Below, one piece after another: positions 54,044 through 62,336 of a stretch of DNA of 64,000 nucleotides. Position numbers and translations under genes: made by a program. Source of the DNA: Aliamphritea ceti. Its GTDB lineage: Bacteria > Pseudomonadota > Gammaproteobacteria > Pseudomonadales > Balneatricaceae. Each line of letters begins with the position of its first letter. The stretch's first letter is position 1. The DNA is taken from NCBI RefSeq assembly GCF_024347215.1, contig NZ_AP025282.1:4402001-4466000 (forward strand), in the 5' to 3' direction. The notes under the pieces are model-generated. The model was not told the origin of the DNA. It did no database searches and saw only the letters and a list, made by a program, of their open reading frames with translations.

Positions 54044-54448
54044 ATGGAAACCCCAGCACAAGATGGCTTAATCCACTCTTTAAGTAACTACAATCTCGAA
54101 ACCACTATAAGCCGCCTGGAATCACTGATCGCTGAGAAAGAAATGCAGATTATAGCTAAGCTAGATCATGCCGCATCTGCACAAAAAATAGGTAAAGAAC
54201 TTCACCCAACAACTTTACTACTCTTTGGCAATCCTTATGCTGGAACACCACTCATGCAAGAGATTCAGACGATAGGAATCGATTTACCGCAGAAATACCT
54301 GATCTGGGAAGATCAGGAAAAGAAGGTATGGATAACCCATAATGATCCTGTGTATATGTCTGCGCGACATAATATCGAAGATAATGAAGCCATACTGAAA
54401 AAGATAACGGCTGCATTACAAACAATCGCAACGGCAGCAGGAAATTAG
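54044..54448 (+). CDS. DUF302 domain protein
   Basis: A 134-residue soluble protein of the DUF302 fold: ETTISRLESLIAEKEMQIIA, DHAASAQKIGKELHPTTLLL, FGNPYAGTPLMQEIQTIGI, DLPQKYLIWEDQ and VYMSARHNI are typical. No signal peptide is visible, although many DUF302 proteins are exported. Function unknown. A 6-bp stem ATGCCC/GGGCAT (53991-54018) lies in the leader. Confidence 0.85.
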   Translation: METPAQDGLIHSLSNYNLETTISRLESLIAEKEMQIIAKLDHAASAQKIGKELHPTTLLLFGNPYAGTPLMQEIQTIGIDLPQKYLIWEDQEKKVWITHNDPVYMSARHNIEDNEAILKKITAALQTIATAAGN

Positions 54449-54506
54449 CAGGAATTAATTAGCTGGGGATCAGTCTTACCTACAAAGCAGATGAACAAAG
54501 ATACTT

Positions 54507-55175
54507 ATGACTGATTCTTCAGCATTATTAACAACTCGAACAGTTAGATATACATTCCTGGCAATGATGTGGATTGCACTGTCTGGTTGTAGCAGTTTTA
54601 ATCAACAACCTTCTGATAACACGACACATGGTGAGATCTATACCGCACTCTATAGCTATCCAGTAAACGATCAAGAATACAGCCCCTTTAAACAGGTACG
54701 CGCACATTTCATCGTTAAGAAACCACCGACACTTGTCTTCAGGGTACTTAGCGATCTGCAGCTAACACCTTCATGGTTCAGCTATTTACGCACGCTGGAT
54801 ACGCTTGAAATTTACTCACCAAGAAGCTTTCTAACCCGGGCAACACTTGAAAGCCCATGGCCTTTTTTACCCAGAGACCTGATTAGCTGTGTAACAACTC
54901 ACTTCGCAGAGCAGCAAATAACCATTAAGCTTAAAGACTGTTACGATAAATACCCACTGCAAGAACGCAGCTTGCGGATAACCGCTTCTGACTCACAATG
55001 GATTATCACTAAGCTTGGGGAAGATACACGAATTGAATACCAGGCCTGGACTGACCCAGGTGGTAACGTCCCTGCGTTTGTCTATAATTCTCTGCTTATA
55101 GACACAACCCAGGAAACTTTGAACAAATTAAAACAAATAATCAACGCCCGATCATTATCAGACTATAGCTACTGA
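54507..55175 (+). CDS. START-domain lipoprotein
   Basis: A 222-residue protein with an N-terminal helix ending in lipobox ALSGC and a lipid-binding START-like domain: RAHFIVKKPPTLVFRVLSDL, PSWFSYLRTLDTLEIYSP, FLTRATLESPWPFLPRDLIS, GEDTRIEYQAWTDPGGNVPA and LLIDTTQETLNKL. Probably envelope-located, with a hydrophobic ligand unknown. It follows the DUF302 gene by 58 nt. The stop codon lies inside a hairpin. Confidence 0.82.
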   Translation: MTDSSALLTTRTVRYTFLAMMWIALSGCSSFNQQPSDNTTHGEIYTALYSYPVNDQEYSPFKQVRAHFIVKKPPTLVFRVLSDLQLTPSWFSYLRTLDTLEIYSPRSFLTRATLESPWPFLPRDLISCVTTHFAEQQITIKLKDCYDKYPLQERSLRITASDSQWIITKLGEDTRIEYQAWTDPGGNVPAFVYNSLLIDTTQETLNKLKQIINARSLSDYSY

Positions 55176-55192
55176 GAACGACTAGTTCTCAG
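55172..55192. terminator. Hairpin at the end of the START gene
   Basis: CTGAGAAC-GACTA-GTTCTCAG is an 8-bp perfect stem overlapping the START-gene stop and lying between convergent genes. No strong T run follows. Confidence 0.5.
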
Positions 55193-55200
55193 GCTTAAAA

Positions 55201-55482
55201 CTAAAAAATGGCATCGCCCTGCTGATCAATCATCTGCCGTGCTTTACGCACCATCTCATCCCTACAAGCTTCAGCAGAAGGTAACAAATCGGCCCTAACG
55301 AATGTATGCGATTGCTCACCTTTCACAATCTGTCCATAGATACGATACTGACTACCCTCTTCCTGCGGAGTCGGAATGATTGTATAACCTTCATATTCAA
55401 TAGGCGTAAAGCTTTCAAACTTAGGTTGCTCTGGTACAGAACTACCTGAAAATATTGATTTCAAAGCTGAAAAAAGACTCAC
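55201..55482 (-). CDS. HlyU family protein
   Basis: A 93-residue protein matching the HlyU family (PF10115): MSLFSALKSIFSGSS, then FTPIEYEGYTIIPTPQEEGS and SHTFVRADLLPSAEACRDEM. The family is named for a Vibrio toxin activator, but this short form, common in marine gammaproteobacteria, should not be read as a toxin regulator; no haemolysin gene is near. It stands alone downstream of the polysaccharide cluster. Confidence 0.85.
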   Translation of the reverse strand: MSLFSALKSIFSGSSVPEQPKFESFTPIEYEGYTIIPTPQEEGSQYRIYGQIVKGEQSHTFVRADLLPSAEACRDEMVRKARQMIDQQGDAIF

Positions 55483-55653
55483 ACTACTCTCCTAATTATC
55501 AATAACAGGCTTTACACCTAAATAATCGTTACCATACTCCGACACTAGATAAATAGTATTTTATGGTTATTTTTTGTCGCTTATAAAACACTGCTACTAC
55601 TTAAAATACGTATCAATCAAAGAACATGGTGCTTTAAAAACACTATAAAACTT

Positions 55654-56739
55654 TCACTTTACTGAGAAAGAGTTAAAAAAATTCCGCGACTTAAAAATAT
55701 CTAAAACTAATGCTACCATTATCCCCAGCAGCAGCCCCGATAAACTACTAAAAAGTAAAACAAGGAACTTTTTAGGTTTCACAGGTCTATCGTCAGAAAT
55801 AGCAGGATAGACAATTAATGCTGGAATAATTTTTGAAGAATCTATCTCTATACTTAACAATTGTTTTTGCCGCAAACGAAGCTCTAATAACCCTACTACA
55901 AATTTCTCGCTTTCACCGCGAGAAGATAACACACTTATTTCAGTTTCTAATGAGTTACTACCTTGTTCATATAGGGATCTTAAATCACTAATTATATTTT
56001 CATTCTGTTTATTACCAATAATAAACACACCAGTTTCTAAAGGCTGTACCAATCCAATAGTTTTAGCCACATCAAGAGCCTCTTTTAACCTTATCAACTC
56101 CATTTCAAGCAAGCCTAAATAATTCTGTAGGCGAATACTTGCTTCATATGAAACCATTTCATAGCGCAATTTTATTTCTGCATTTAAACTTGAAATCAAC
56201 CTTTCTCGAGTATAATCTATCGTAAGCTCCGCAAACTCACCAGCCCATTTAGCAGACAAATTTGCATCGCCTGTCTGAAAGACGATATTAACTTTCTGGT
56301 TACTTCCATATACTTTTATGGATTTTTCAAATGCAAGCCAAGCATCACTCTCATTCTTATTACTTTCAATAAAGTAGTTATAAACATCGTCTCTTCTAAA
56401 AAATTTTCGTTGAAGCTCATTTGAATTAGAAAAACTCAAAAACTTAGAAAAAACATACTCAGAATCCACGCTTTTTATAATAGAGTTTTCATCAACTTTA
56501 TCAACACCATCATTTAAAATAAAATCAAATCTATTTAACTCAAAAATTTCTTCTTCGTTTGGAGGAGATAAATATACAGATCCATTATAAACAGAAGGTA
56601 CAAGTAAAATATATAAACCACCAGAAAGAGCACCAACTAACATACAAAGTATAATTATTATTCTTAACTTCCAAAGTTTTTCAGCAAGCTCAAAAAAATC
56701 AATCTCATCATCAAATCGTTCAGATTTAACGGTACTCAT
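55654..56739 (-). CDS. Wzz-type polysaccharide chain-length determinant
   Basis: A 361-residue inner-membrane protein of the polysaccharide co-polymerase class 1 type: TM1 near residues 27-50 (IIIILCMLVGALSGGLYILL), a large helical periplasmic domain with coiled-coil character (about 55-310), and TM2 near 325-348 preceded by the family's Pro-rich DDRPVKPKKF. No cytosolic kinase domain. It sets the modal chain length of an O-antigen or capsule polymer made by a Wzy pathway. Last gene of the minus-strand cluster; its sequence is markedly AT-rich. Confidence 0.85.
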   Translation of the reverse strand: MSTVKSERFDDEIDFFELAEKLWKLRIIIILCMLVGALSGGLYILLVPSVYNGSVYLSPPNEEEIFELNRFDFILNDGVDKVDENSIIKSVDSEYVFSKFLSFSNSNELQRKFFRRDDVYNYFIESNKNESDAWLAFEKSIKVYGSNQKVNIVFQTGDANLSAKWAGEFAELTIDYTRERLISSLNAEIKLRYEMVSYEASIRLQNYLGLLEMELIRLKEALDVAKTIGLVQPLETGVFIIGNKQNENIISDLRSLYEQGSNSLETEISVLSSRGESEKFVVGLLELRLRQKQLLSIEIDSSKIIPALIVYPAISDDRPVKPKKFLVLLFSSLSGLLLGIMVALVLDIFKSRNFFNSFSVK

Positions 56740-56786
56740 AAATATTATCCTTTATAGCAAGTCAACGAAACAATAAAATCAACATA

Positions 56787-58721
56787 TTACATCTCAATAT
56801 TTTTACTGTCTTGAAGCCAATCAACTAAATGAGTAGACGGTGTATAATCCGAAACAATTTGTTGTAATATATTTCTAGTTTTCAATGTATCCCCATTGTC
56901 CATGGAGAAAACTAATTGATCTAATAAGCTTTGCAAATAATCATGTGCAAGATAGTCTTCTTCAGCCCGTAATATTTTTTTATGACTAGTACCTGAAACA
57001 TTATCACCAATTAAAAGTTCTTCATATAACTTTTCACCTGGCCTTAACCCGTTATATATAAGCTCAATGCCGCCGGAAGAAGAATCGGATCTCACTTCAG
57101 CTCCCATCAATTTAATCATTCTCTCAGCTAACTCAGTAATCTTTACAGGCAATCCCATATCAAGAACAAAAACATCACCACCACTAGCCATTGAACCCGC
57201 TTGTATTACTAAGCTTGCAGCTTCAGGAATTGTCATAAAAAAGCGCGTTATTTCAGGATGTGTGACCGTTACAGGTCCTCCACTCTCAATTTGTTTTCGG
57301 AAAAGAGGTACTACAGAGCCAGAAGAACCGAGCACATTACCAAAACGCACCATTGAGAAGATAGTCCCATTTGATCTAACAGCAAGATCTTGCAGTATCA
57401 GTTCAGCAAGGCGCTTTGATGCGCCCATTATATTCGTTGGTCGGACAGCTTTATCCGTAGAAATAAGAACAAATCGCTCAACCTTATTATCTCTAGCCGA
57501 CTCAGCTATGGTTTTCGTACCAAGAGCATTATTAGTAATTCCTTCAAAAATATTATGCTCTACCATAGGCACATGCTTATAAGCTGCAGCATGATAAATA
57601 GTGTTTACAGAAAACCTTCTAATCACCTTCGATATACGTACTTTATCAAGTACAGAGCCCAAAACTGGGAATATTAATAAATCAACCTCCTCTTTAGCTA
57701 GAAGTTCGATCAACTCCTGCTCAATCTTATAAAGAGAGTATTCATTCATTTCGTATAAAACTAAAACTGAAGGGTTAGCCCTAATTGCCTGACGACATAT
57801 CTCTGAACCTATTGATCCTCCTGCCCCACTGACCAAAACGACTTTATCAGTGATGCTTTCTTGTAGTAACCCGTCATCTGGTGGAACCTCATCACGCCCT
57901 AAAAGATCTTCAATCTCAATTTCTCGCAAGCTATCTAGCGATTCCCCTGAAATAATTTCAGGCATTGATGGCATAGTCTTTACATGTACAGGAAACTCTG
58001 CAATTCGCTCTAAGATAAGCTTTCTTTTCGCATGAGTTATTTCAGGTAGTGCAAGGAGTATATGAGTAATTTTATAGTCATCAATTAAATCTGAAAGGCG
58101 AGCCGGATTATAGACAATATATCCATTTACAGTCCCTCCCCAAAGAGTTTTATCATCATCTAGAAAACCTACAGGAAAATATTCGGCCCCACTACTTAAT
58201 GCTGTTGTTAATTGAACTCCCGAGCCTCCTGCACCATAGACTAGAACATTCCGTCTCTCTAGATAATGTTTTAAAAGCCAATGATAATAACTACGAACTA
58301 ATAAACGTGATCCGCCAACATATACTAAAGCAACCAAAGCAAATATAACCGGAACCGAGCGTGGAAAAGCCTGAATAGTCAACAACTCAGAAGCAGCCCA
58401 TAATAAAATAGCTAATATTGCCACTCCTTTGGTAACAGCAAAAATAGCCTGCGCACCCATAAAGCGAACAACAGCACGATAAAGCCCAAGCTTCATAAAT
58501 AATAAAACACCAACAAACGGCATTAAAATAAAAAGCCATACAGCCTGAAATAAATATGCTTCTGGCCACCAATCAGCAAGTCGCAAGGCATAACCAGACC
58601 ACAACGCAAACGGAAGAGCTATTATATCTGCCAAGACCATTACCGCTTTCTTAAAACTACGCTTTAAGGTTAAAACACGATAATGAGACGGAGATGAATG
58701 CTGAGCAGTGAACTTGTCCAT
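56787..58721 (-). CDS. WbpM/PglF-like UDP-HexNAc 4,6-dehydratase (membrane form)
   Basis: A 644-residue enzyme of the large FlaA1/WbpM/PglF class. Four N-terminal helices (about 25-130) precede a first Rossmann region (VLVYGAGGSGVQLTTAL) and the catalytic SDR domain: VVLVSGAGGSIGSEICRQA for NAD and the family's SMK-type site around STDKAVRPTNIMGASKR, where Met replaces the usual SDR Tyr. It converts UDP-GlcNAc to the 4-keto-6-deoxy sugar, precursor of QuiNAc, FucNAc or bacillosamine. Its start is reached through a leader with a 7-bp tandem repeat. The neighbouring reductase/epimerase and sugar-phosphate transferase fit a QuiNAc/FucNAc initiation set. Confidence 0.92.
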   Translation of the reverse strand: MDKFTAQHSSPSHYRVLTLKRSFKKAVMVLADIIALPFALWSGYALRLADWWPEAYLFQAVWLFILMPFVGVLLFMKLGLYRAVVRFMGAQAIFAVTKGVAILAILLWAASELLTIQAFPRSVPVIFALVALVYVGGSRLLVRSYYHWLLKHYLERRNVLVYGAGGSGVQLTTALSSGAEYFPVGFLDDDKTLWGGTVNGYIVYNPARLSDLIDDYKITHILLALPEITHAKRKLILERIAEFPVHVKTMPSMPEIISGESLDSLREIEIEDLLGRDEVPPDDGLLQESITDKVVLVSGAGGSIGSEICRQAIRANPSVLVLYEMNEYSLYKIEQELIELLAKEEVDLLIFPVLGSVLDKVRISKVIRRFSVNTIYHAAAYKHVPMVEHNIFEGITNNALGTKTIAESARDNKVERFVLISTDKAVRPTNIMGASKRLAELILQDLAVRSNGTIFSMVRFGNVLGSSGSVVPLFRKQIESGGPVTVTHPEITRFFMTIPEAASLVIQAGSMASGGDVFVLDMGLPVKITELAERMIKLMGAEVRSDSSSGGIELIYNGLRPGEKLYEELLIGDNVSGTSHKKILRAEEDYLAHDYLQSLLDQLVFSMDNGDTLKTRNILQQIVSDYTPSTHLVDWLQDSKNIEM

Positions 58722-58730
58722 AAACTCTAT

Positions 58731-58765
58731 TAATAATAAATAATAAATAATAAATAATAAATAAA
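58731..58765. repeat. 7-bp tandem repeat in the dehydratase leader
   Basis: Four uninterrupted copies of TAATAAA (TTTATTA in the gene sense) plus partial copies occupy half of the 70-nt gap between the sugar-phosphate transferase stop and the dehydratase ATG. The repeat ends about 9 nt from the start codon, so copy-number change would alter the spacing upstream of the ribosome site. Confidence 0.85.
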
Positions 58766-58791
58766 TTTACATCAAATCAAAAAAAAATTCG

Positions 58792-59343
58792 CTATCCTTT
58801 CACTCTATCACCACTTCCTTTTCCAATAACCGTCAACAGAATATACTTAAAATACTTTTTCAAGGTCATTGTTCTAATCATCTCAGAGTCGATCGCTGCC
58901 AACAGTTCAGGCGTAGACATATCAATCTCATTTATCTGCGCAAGTCCTGTTATACCAGGTCGCACAGCATAAACATTGTGCTTATCACGCGATGAAATTA
59001 ATTCAGTTTGATTAAAAAGCCCCGGGCGAGGTCCTACAAGGCTCATTTCACCAACGAGAACATTCCAAAGCTGTGGTAATTCATCCAGCTTCGTTTTACG
59101 CAAGAAACGACCAAACTTAGTTATCGAAGAAATATTTGCTAAATGCGTTGCAACTGAAGCAGTATCTTTTTTCATTGTACGAAATTTAACTAAGGTAAAC
59201 GGCTTCAAATTTTTTCCTACTCGCTCCTGCCGATAGATCGGTGAACCAGTATCAAACAAACCAACCAACGCAAGCAAAAGTAATATTGGAAAACCACACA
59301 CCAACCCTATAAGCGAAAGTAAAAAATCAAATAAGCGAATCAC
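58792..59343 (-). CDS. Initiating sugar-phosphate transferase (PglC/WbaP-type, small form)
   Basis: A 183-residue monotopic phosphoglycosyl transferase that loads sugar-1-phosphate onto undecaprenyl phosphate. One N-terminal re-entrant helix (RLFDFLLSLIGLVCGFPILL), then GSPIYRQERVGKNLKPFTLV, KFRTMKKDT, LRKTKLDELPQLWNVLVGEM and SLVGPRPG, the complete catalytic set. It is the short PglC-like form without extra helices. Between the reductase and dehydratase genes, it probably transfers the 6-deoxy-HexNAc they make. Confidence 0.93.
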   Translation of the reverse strand: MIRLFDFLLSLIGLVCGFPILLLLALVGLFDTGSPIYRQERVGKNLKPFTLVKFRTMKKDTASVATHLANISSITKFGRFLRKTKLDELPQLWNVLVGEMSLVGPRPGLFNQTELISSRDKHNVYAVRPGITGLAQINEIDMSTPELLAAIDSEMIRTMTLKKYFKYILLTVIGKGSGDRVKG

Positions 59344-59352
59344 ATCAACACC

Positions 59353-60333
59353 TTATCTATGTAAGCTTGTTTTAGGAGAAAAACCTGAACGCAAAGATGA
59401 TTCGCTAAAACATCTCGCTAACCCTTCCTCTACACTAATCGGCGGCTCCCAACCTAATAAGTTTCTGGCTTTAGAAATATCAACTTGCAGAGAACCTAAA
59501 AGCCGCTGTGCTATAGCTTTTTTACCTATTATTGTCGCTATCAGCAGTATTAATAACTCAGGCACCGAGATCAAACGTGGAGACTTGTCCATCGCATTGG
59601 CCACTGCCCGGAGTAGCTCAGTAGTAGACATATCATGACCATCTCCCGCCAAAAACACCTGATCAGCCGCTGCTGGATGATCTACACATGCGATAATAAG
59701 ATCAACCAAGTTATCCAGTGCAACTAATGAGCGCTGATTATGGACAGAACCTAACGGAATCGGCAAACCTTTTGCGACTATCTTTATTAGACTGGCAAAA
59801 TTACCTTTTACTCCTGGACCATACACTAGTGGAGAACGAATAATCACCACTTCCATTCCCGTCTCAATAGCTAGCTGCCGTAAGCCCTGTTCAGCTTCCC
59901 ACTTAGAAAGACCATAGGCATCCTCCGGTGCAGGTATATCTTCAGCTGTAAACGGTTTACCGCACTGTGTCTGTTCACCATTGACTTTGATAGAGCTTAT
60001 AAAAATAAAGCGTTTAACACCCGCTGCGGCAGCCTGACGAGCAAGGCTTATTGTTCCTTCGACATTAACCTTACGGTATTCAGCTAAAGGATCAGTCACC
60101 TCGTCTTTCATTATATGAGCACGAGCTGCTGCGTGAATAAGGACTTTTTGACCAGCGAGAGCAGAAGACCAATTGGTACTAATATCTAGCCCCTGTACTT
60201 CAAATACGCGCCCCCCACATACTTGGACGGGTTGTCTTACAGCTACGCTCAAATTTAGATCAGCTTTAGATTGCAAAGTTTCTGCAAGTCGACTTCCTAG
60301 AAAACCAGTAACTCCTGTTAAAAATACATTCAT
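59353..60333 (-). CDS. WbpV-like NAD-dependent sugar reductase/epimerase
   Basis: A 326-residue extended SDR enzyme: GVTGFLGSRLAE for NAD, VLIHAAARAHIM, FISSIKVNGEQT, YGLSKWEAEQG with the catalytic Tyr/Lys, and IIRSPLVYGPGVKGNF. Sequence and context (PglC-like transferase plus WbpM-like dehydratase) match the WbpV group, which reduces the 4-keto-6-deoxy HexNAc to UDP-FucNAc or UDP-QuiNAc. Which stereoisomer is formed cannot be told. It lies 9 nt upstream of the transferase and shares one base with the glycosyltransferase before it. Confidence 0.88.
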   Translation of the reverse strand: MNVFLTGVTGFLGSRLAETLQSKADLNLSVAVRQPVQVCGGRVFEVQGLDISTNWSSALAGQKVLIHAAARAHIMKDEVTDPLAEYRKVNVEGTISLARQAAAAGVKRFIFISSIKVNGEQTQCGKPFTAEDIPAPEDAYGLSKWEAEQGLRQLAIETGMEVVIIRSPLVYGPGVKGNFASLIKIVAKGLPIPLGSVHNQRSLVALDNLVDLIIACVDHPAAADQVFLAGDGHDMSTTELLRAVANAMDKSPRLISVPELLILLIATIIGKKAIAQRLLGSLQVDISKARNLLGWEPPISVEEGLARCFSESSLRSGFSPKTSLHR

Positions 60334-61241
60334 TAAAACAATCCCAACAGCACTAATAAAAATAGCACGACTTGATCACGAGGCCTGCGACGTAGTTCGC
60401 GAATATTAGTCAGCAAAAATTTACGCGTAATACAATAACCAGGTGCCCCCAGCACAACTAACTCAGCAATAGTGGCAACTTGTTCTCGATACCATTTATC
60501 TTTAACCTTCAATAATCGTTTTAGATATGCTTTACAATTATTATTTGTTCCAACTTGATTACTAGAATGTTGTCGATATAGCATCAGAGGTTCGTCATCT
60601 ATAAACCATAAAAATTTTGCTTGCCGACAATACGCATAGAGTAACCAATCATGTAAAGTAACCTCATTACACGATAGATAGTTTTCAGATACAAACCTCT
60701 TTACTTCAGAAAATGCATATGCCGAGAACACATAGGTACAACCCGGTCCGGCCGCCTCAAACAAATAGTCATACTTTCGTTGTGGGTAAGATTTTTTAAT
60801 CAACTCCGTCCGTCCATCTTCCCAAAAGGCAGTGACGTCACTTGAATAAACATCACAGATCCCAGAAGATATCCTAGACCAGGCTGTAACTAACTTATTA
60901 TCCAGCCAAATGTCGTCCTGATCCGCGAACGCTATAAGATCAAAGGCCTCAGTACTTACGTCTTTAATTAATCGAAAGAAATTTCTCCCCGCCCCTCCGA
61001 ACCTCTCCCCATAAGGAAGAACTTTGATTCGCTCATCCTTCTCGCTCCGACGCTGAACTATATCTAATGTTGAATCACTGGATAAGTCCACACTGATAAA
61101 CAGAGTAATTTCAACACTCACTTGGTCAAGTATTGTATCTATTTGTTGGCTTATCCAATATTCGCCATTATAGGCTGCCATCAATACCGCGCAATGAGGG
61201 ATCTCTCCGGTAAAATCTCGAGATGCTTTCTGAATACTCAC
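60333..61241 (-). CDS. Family 2 glycosyltransferase
   Basis: A 302-residue GT2 enzyme with a GT-A fold: AVLMAAYNGEYWISQQIDTI at the N-terminus, FISVDLSSDSTLD nucleotide site, IAFADQDDIWLDNKL with the metal-binding ADQDD, and a C-terminal hydrophobic segment (VVLFLLVLLGLF) that may anchor it. Members of this shape include rhamnosyl transferases. It overlaps the rml remnant upstream by 4 nt and the reductase downstream by 1 nt. Donor and acceptor are unknown. Confidence 0.9.
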   Translation of the reverse strand: MSIQKASRDFTGEIPHCAVLMAAYNGEYWISQQIDTILDQVSVEITLFISVDLSSDSTLDIVQRRSEKDERIKVLPYGERFGGAGRNFFRLIKDVSTEAFDLIAFADQDDIWLDNKLVTAWSRISSGICDVYSSDVTAFWEDGRTELIKKSYPQRKYDYLFEAAGPGCTYVFSAYAFSEVKRFVSENYLSCNEVTLHDWLLYAYCRQAKFLWFIDDEPLMLYRQHSSNQVGTNNNCKAYLKRLLKVKDKWYREQVATIAELVVLGAPGYCITRKFLLTNIRELRRRPRDQVVLFLLVLLGLF

Positions 61242-61735
61242 CGGGAAAGCATACCTCTCACCAAATCATCAATATTTGTACTCCAGCTACTGGCTTTAAT
61301 CCTAAAGATTTCAAAGATTTTATCCGATGAAAGCACCGAATTCTTAGGTCTTGTTACTGCTGTAGTATATTCTTCAGAAAACATACTCCAGTAAGAACGT
61401 GCGGTTTCCAACAAATGATAAGTGCCTAGAATATTCGTCTGCATAAAATCAGCAAAGCCATCAATCGAACGGCCTACATGACTTTCGGTCACAAGACGCA
61501 TAATTATATCCGGCCGAAAATCCACAAAAATATCATCCCTCACCTGCTTGCCATAGATATCTGCCTGCACAAACCGATATCGCTCTGAGTCTGCAACGGA
61601 AGCAACCGAATCCAGATTACCGGCATAGGTGAGCTTATCCAGATTGAGCACTTGGTAATCAGTGTGATCAATTAAATAACGAATAACTGCCGACCCGATA
61701 AAGCCTGCGCCACCGGTAACGATGATGTTTTTCAT
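61238..61735 (-). pseudogene. Chimeric rmlB-rmlD remnant
   Basis: A 165-codon frame whose first 117 or so residues are the NAD-binding part of dTDP-glucose 4,6-dehydratase RmlB (MKNIIVTGGAGFIGSAVIRY, LNLDKLTYAGNLDSV, ESHVGRSIDGFADFMQTNIL, GTYHLLETARSYW). Residues from about 120 on are instead the C-terminus of dTDP-4-dehydrorhamnose reductase RmlD (EEYTTAVTRPKNSVLSSDKI, compare EYPTPARRPxNSRL). An internal deletion between tandem rml genes would produce this. The catalytic part of RmlB is missing and the HLAAESHV stretch has decayed to RLVTESHV, so no rhamnose pathway enzyme remains. The frame is still open and overlaps the next gene by 4 nt. Confidence 0.85.
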
Positions 61736-61763
61736 TTCAACCTCAAAAATATCGAAGGGTTAT

Positions 61764-62336
61764 TTAATTCCGTTCGAAAATAACATAAAGGGCATGTTGC
61801 CGGAGGATCTTTCCTAGAACTGGTGTGTTAACAGGCATATAAAAACTATTTACAGGAGAAAACCCAAAAGAAACAAAAACCTCTACTAAATTCTCCCATC
61901 TATAAAACACCTTATGATCTGGATCAGAATTAAAACCTTTCAAACACGGTACTCCAACTATCACCGTAGCTCCTTTCGCTGTAATTCGTTCAAATTCTGA
62001 CAACAGCTGTGATGGTTCATCTATGTGTTCAATTACATTATCCAATATAATCGTTTCAAAAAAACCGTTTTCAAAAGGTATAATTCCATTATTAATAACT
62101 GCTGATTTGAAGCCTTTCTGTTGACAAAACTTGACATTATTTTCGTTAATATCGACTCCATGAGCATCAATGCGCCCATCACAGAAAGTTAGAAAATCAC
62201 CTATTCCACAACCTACATCTAAAACACGACCACTACAGTATTTAATAAGCTTTGGATATAATAATAAATTTCTATATATTTTCCCTAGAAAACTTCTTTT
62301 AAGCAAGTACTCGTGGTATTCAGTATAGTTAGTCAT
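61764..62336 (-). CDS. SAM-dependent methyltransferase
   Basis: About 190 residues from ATG 62336, five nt after GGGG; a Met four codons earlier overlaps that ribosome site. Class I fold: YCSGRVLDVGCGIGDFLTFC for SAM, AHGVDINENNVKFCQQKGF, FETIILDNVIEHIDEPSQLL, EFERITAKGATVIVGVP. It probably methylates a sugar of the polymer or caps the chain (inference). Start overlaps the upstream glycosyltransferase stop by 8 nt (ATGACTAA). Confidence 0.87.
   Translation of the reverse strand: MTNYTEYHEYLLKRSFLGKIYRNLLLYPKLIKYCSGRVLDVGCGIGDFLTFCDGRIDAHGVDINENNVKFCQQKGFKSAVINNGIIPFENGFFETIILDNVIEHIDEPSQLLSEFERITAKGATVIVGVPCLKGFNSDPDHKVFYRWENLVEVFVSFGFSPVNSFYMPVNTPVLGKILRQHALYVIFERN

Noticed and set aside
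57067..57582. A 171-codon plus-strand frame inside the dehydratase gene.
   Set aside because: Antisense shadow of a conserved catalytic region; no family features.
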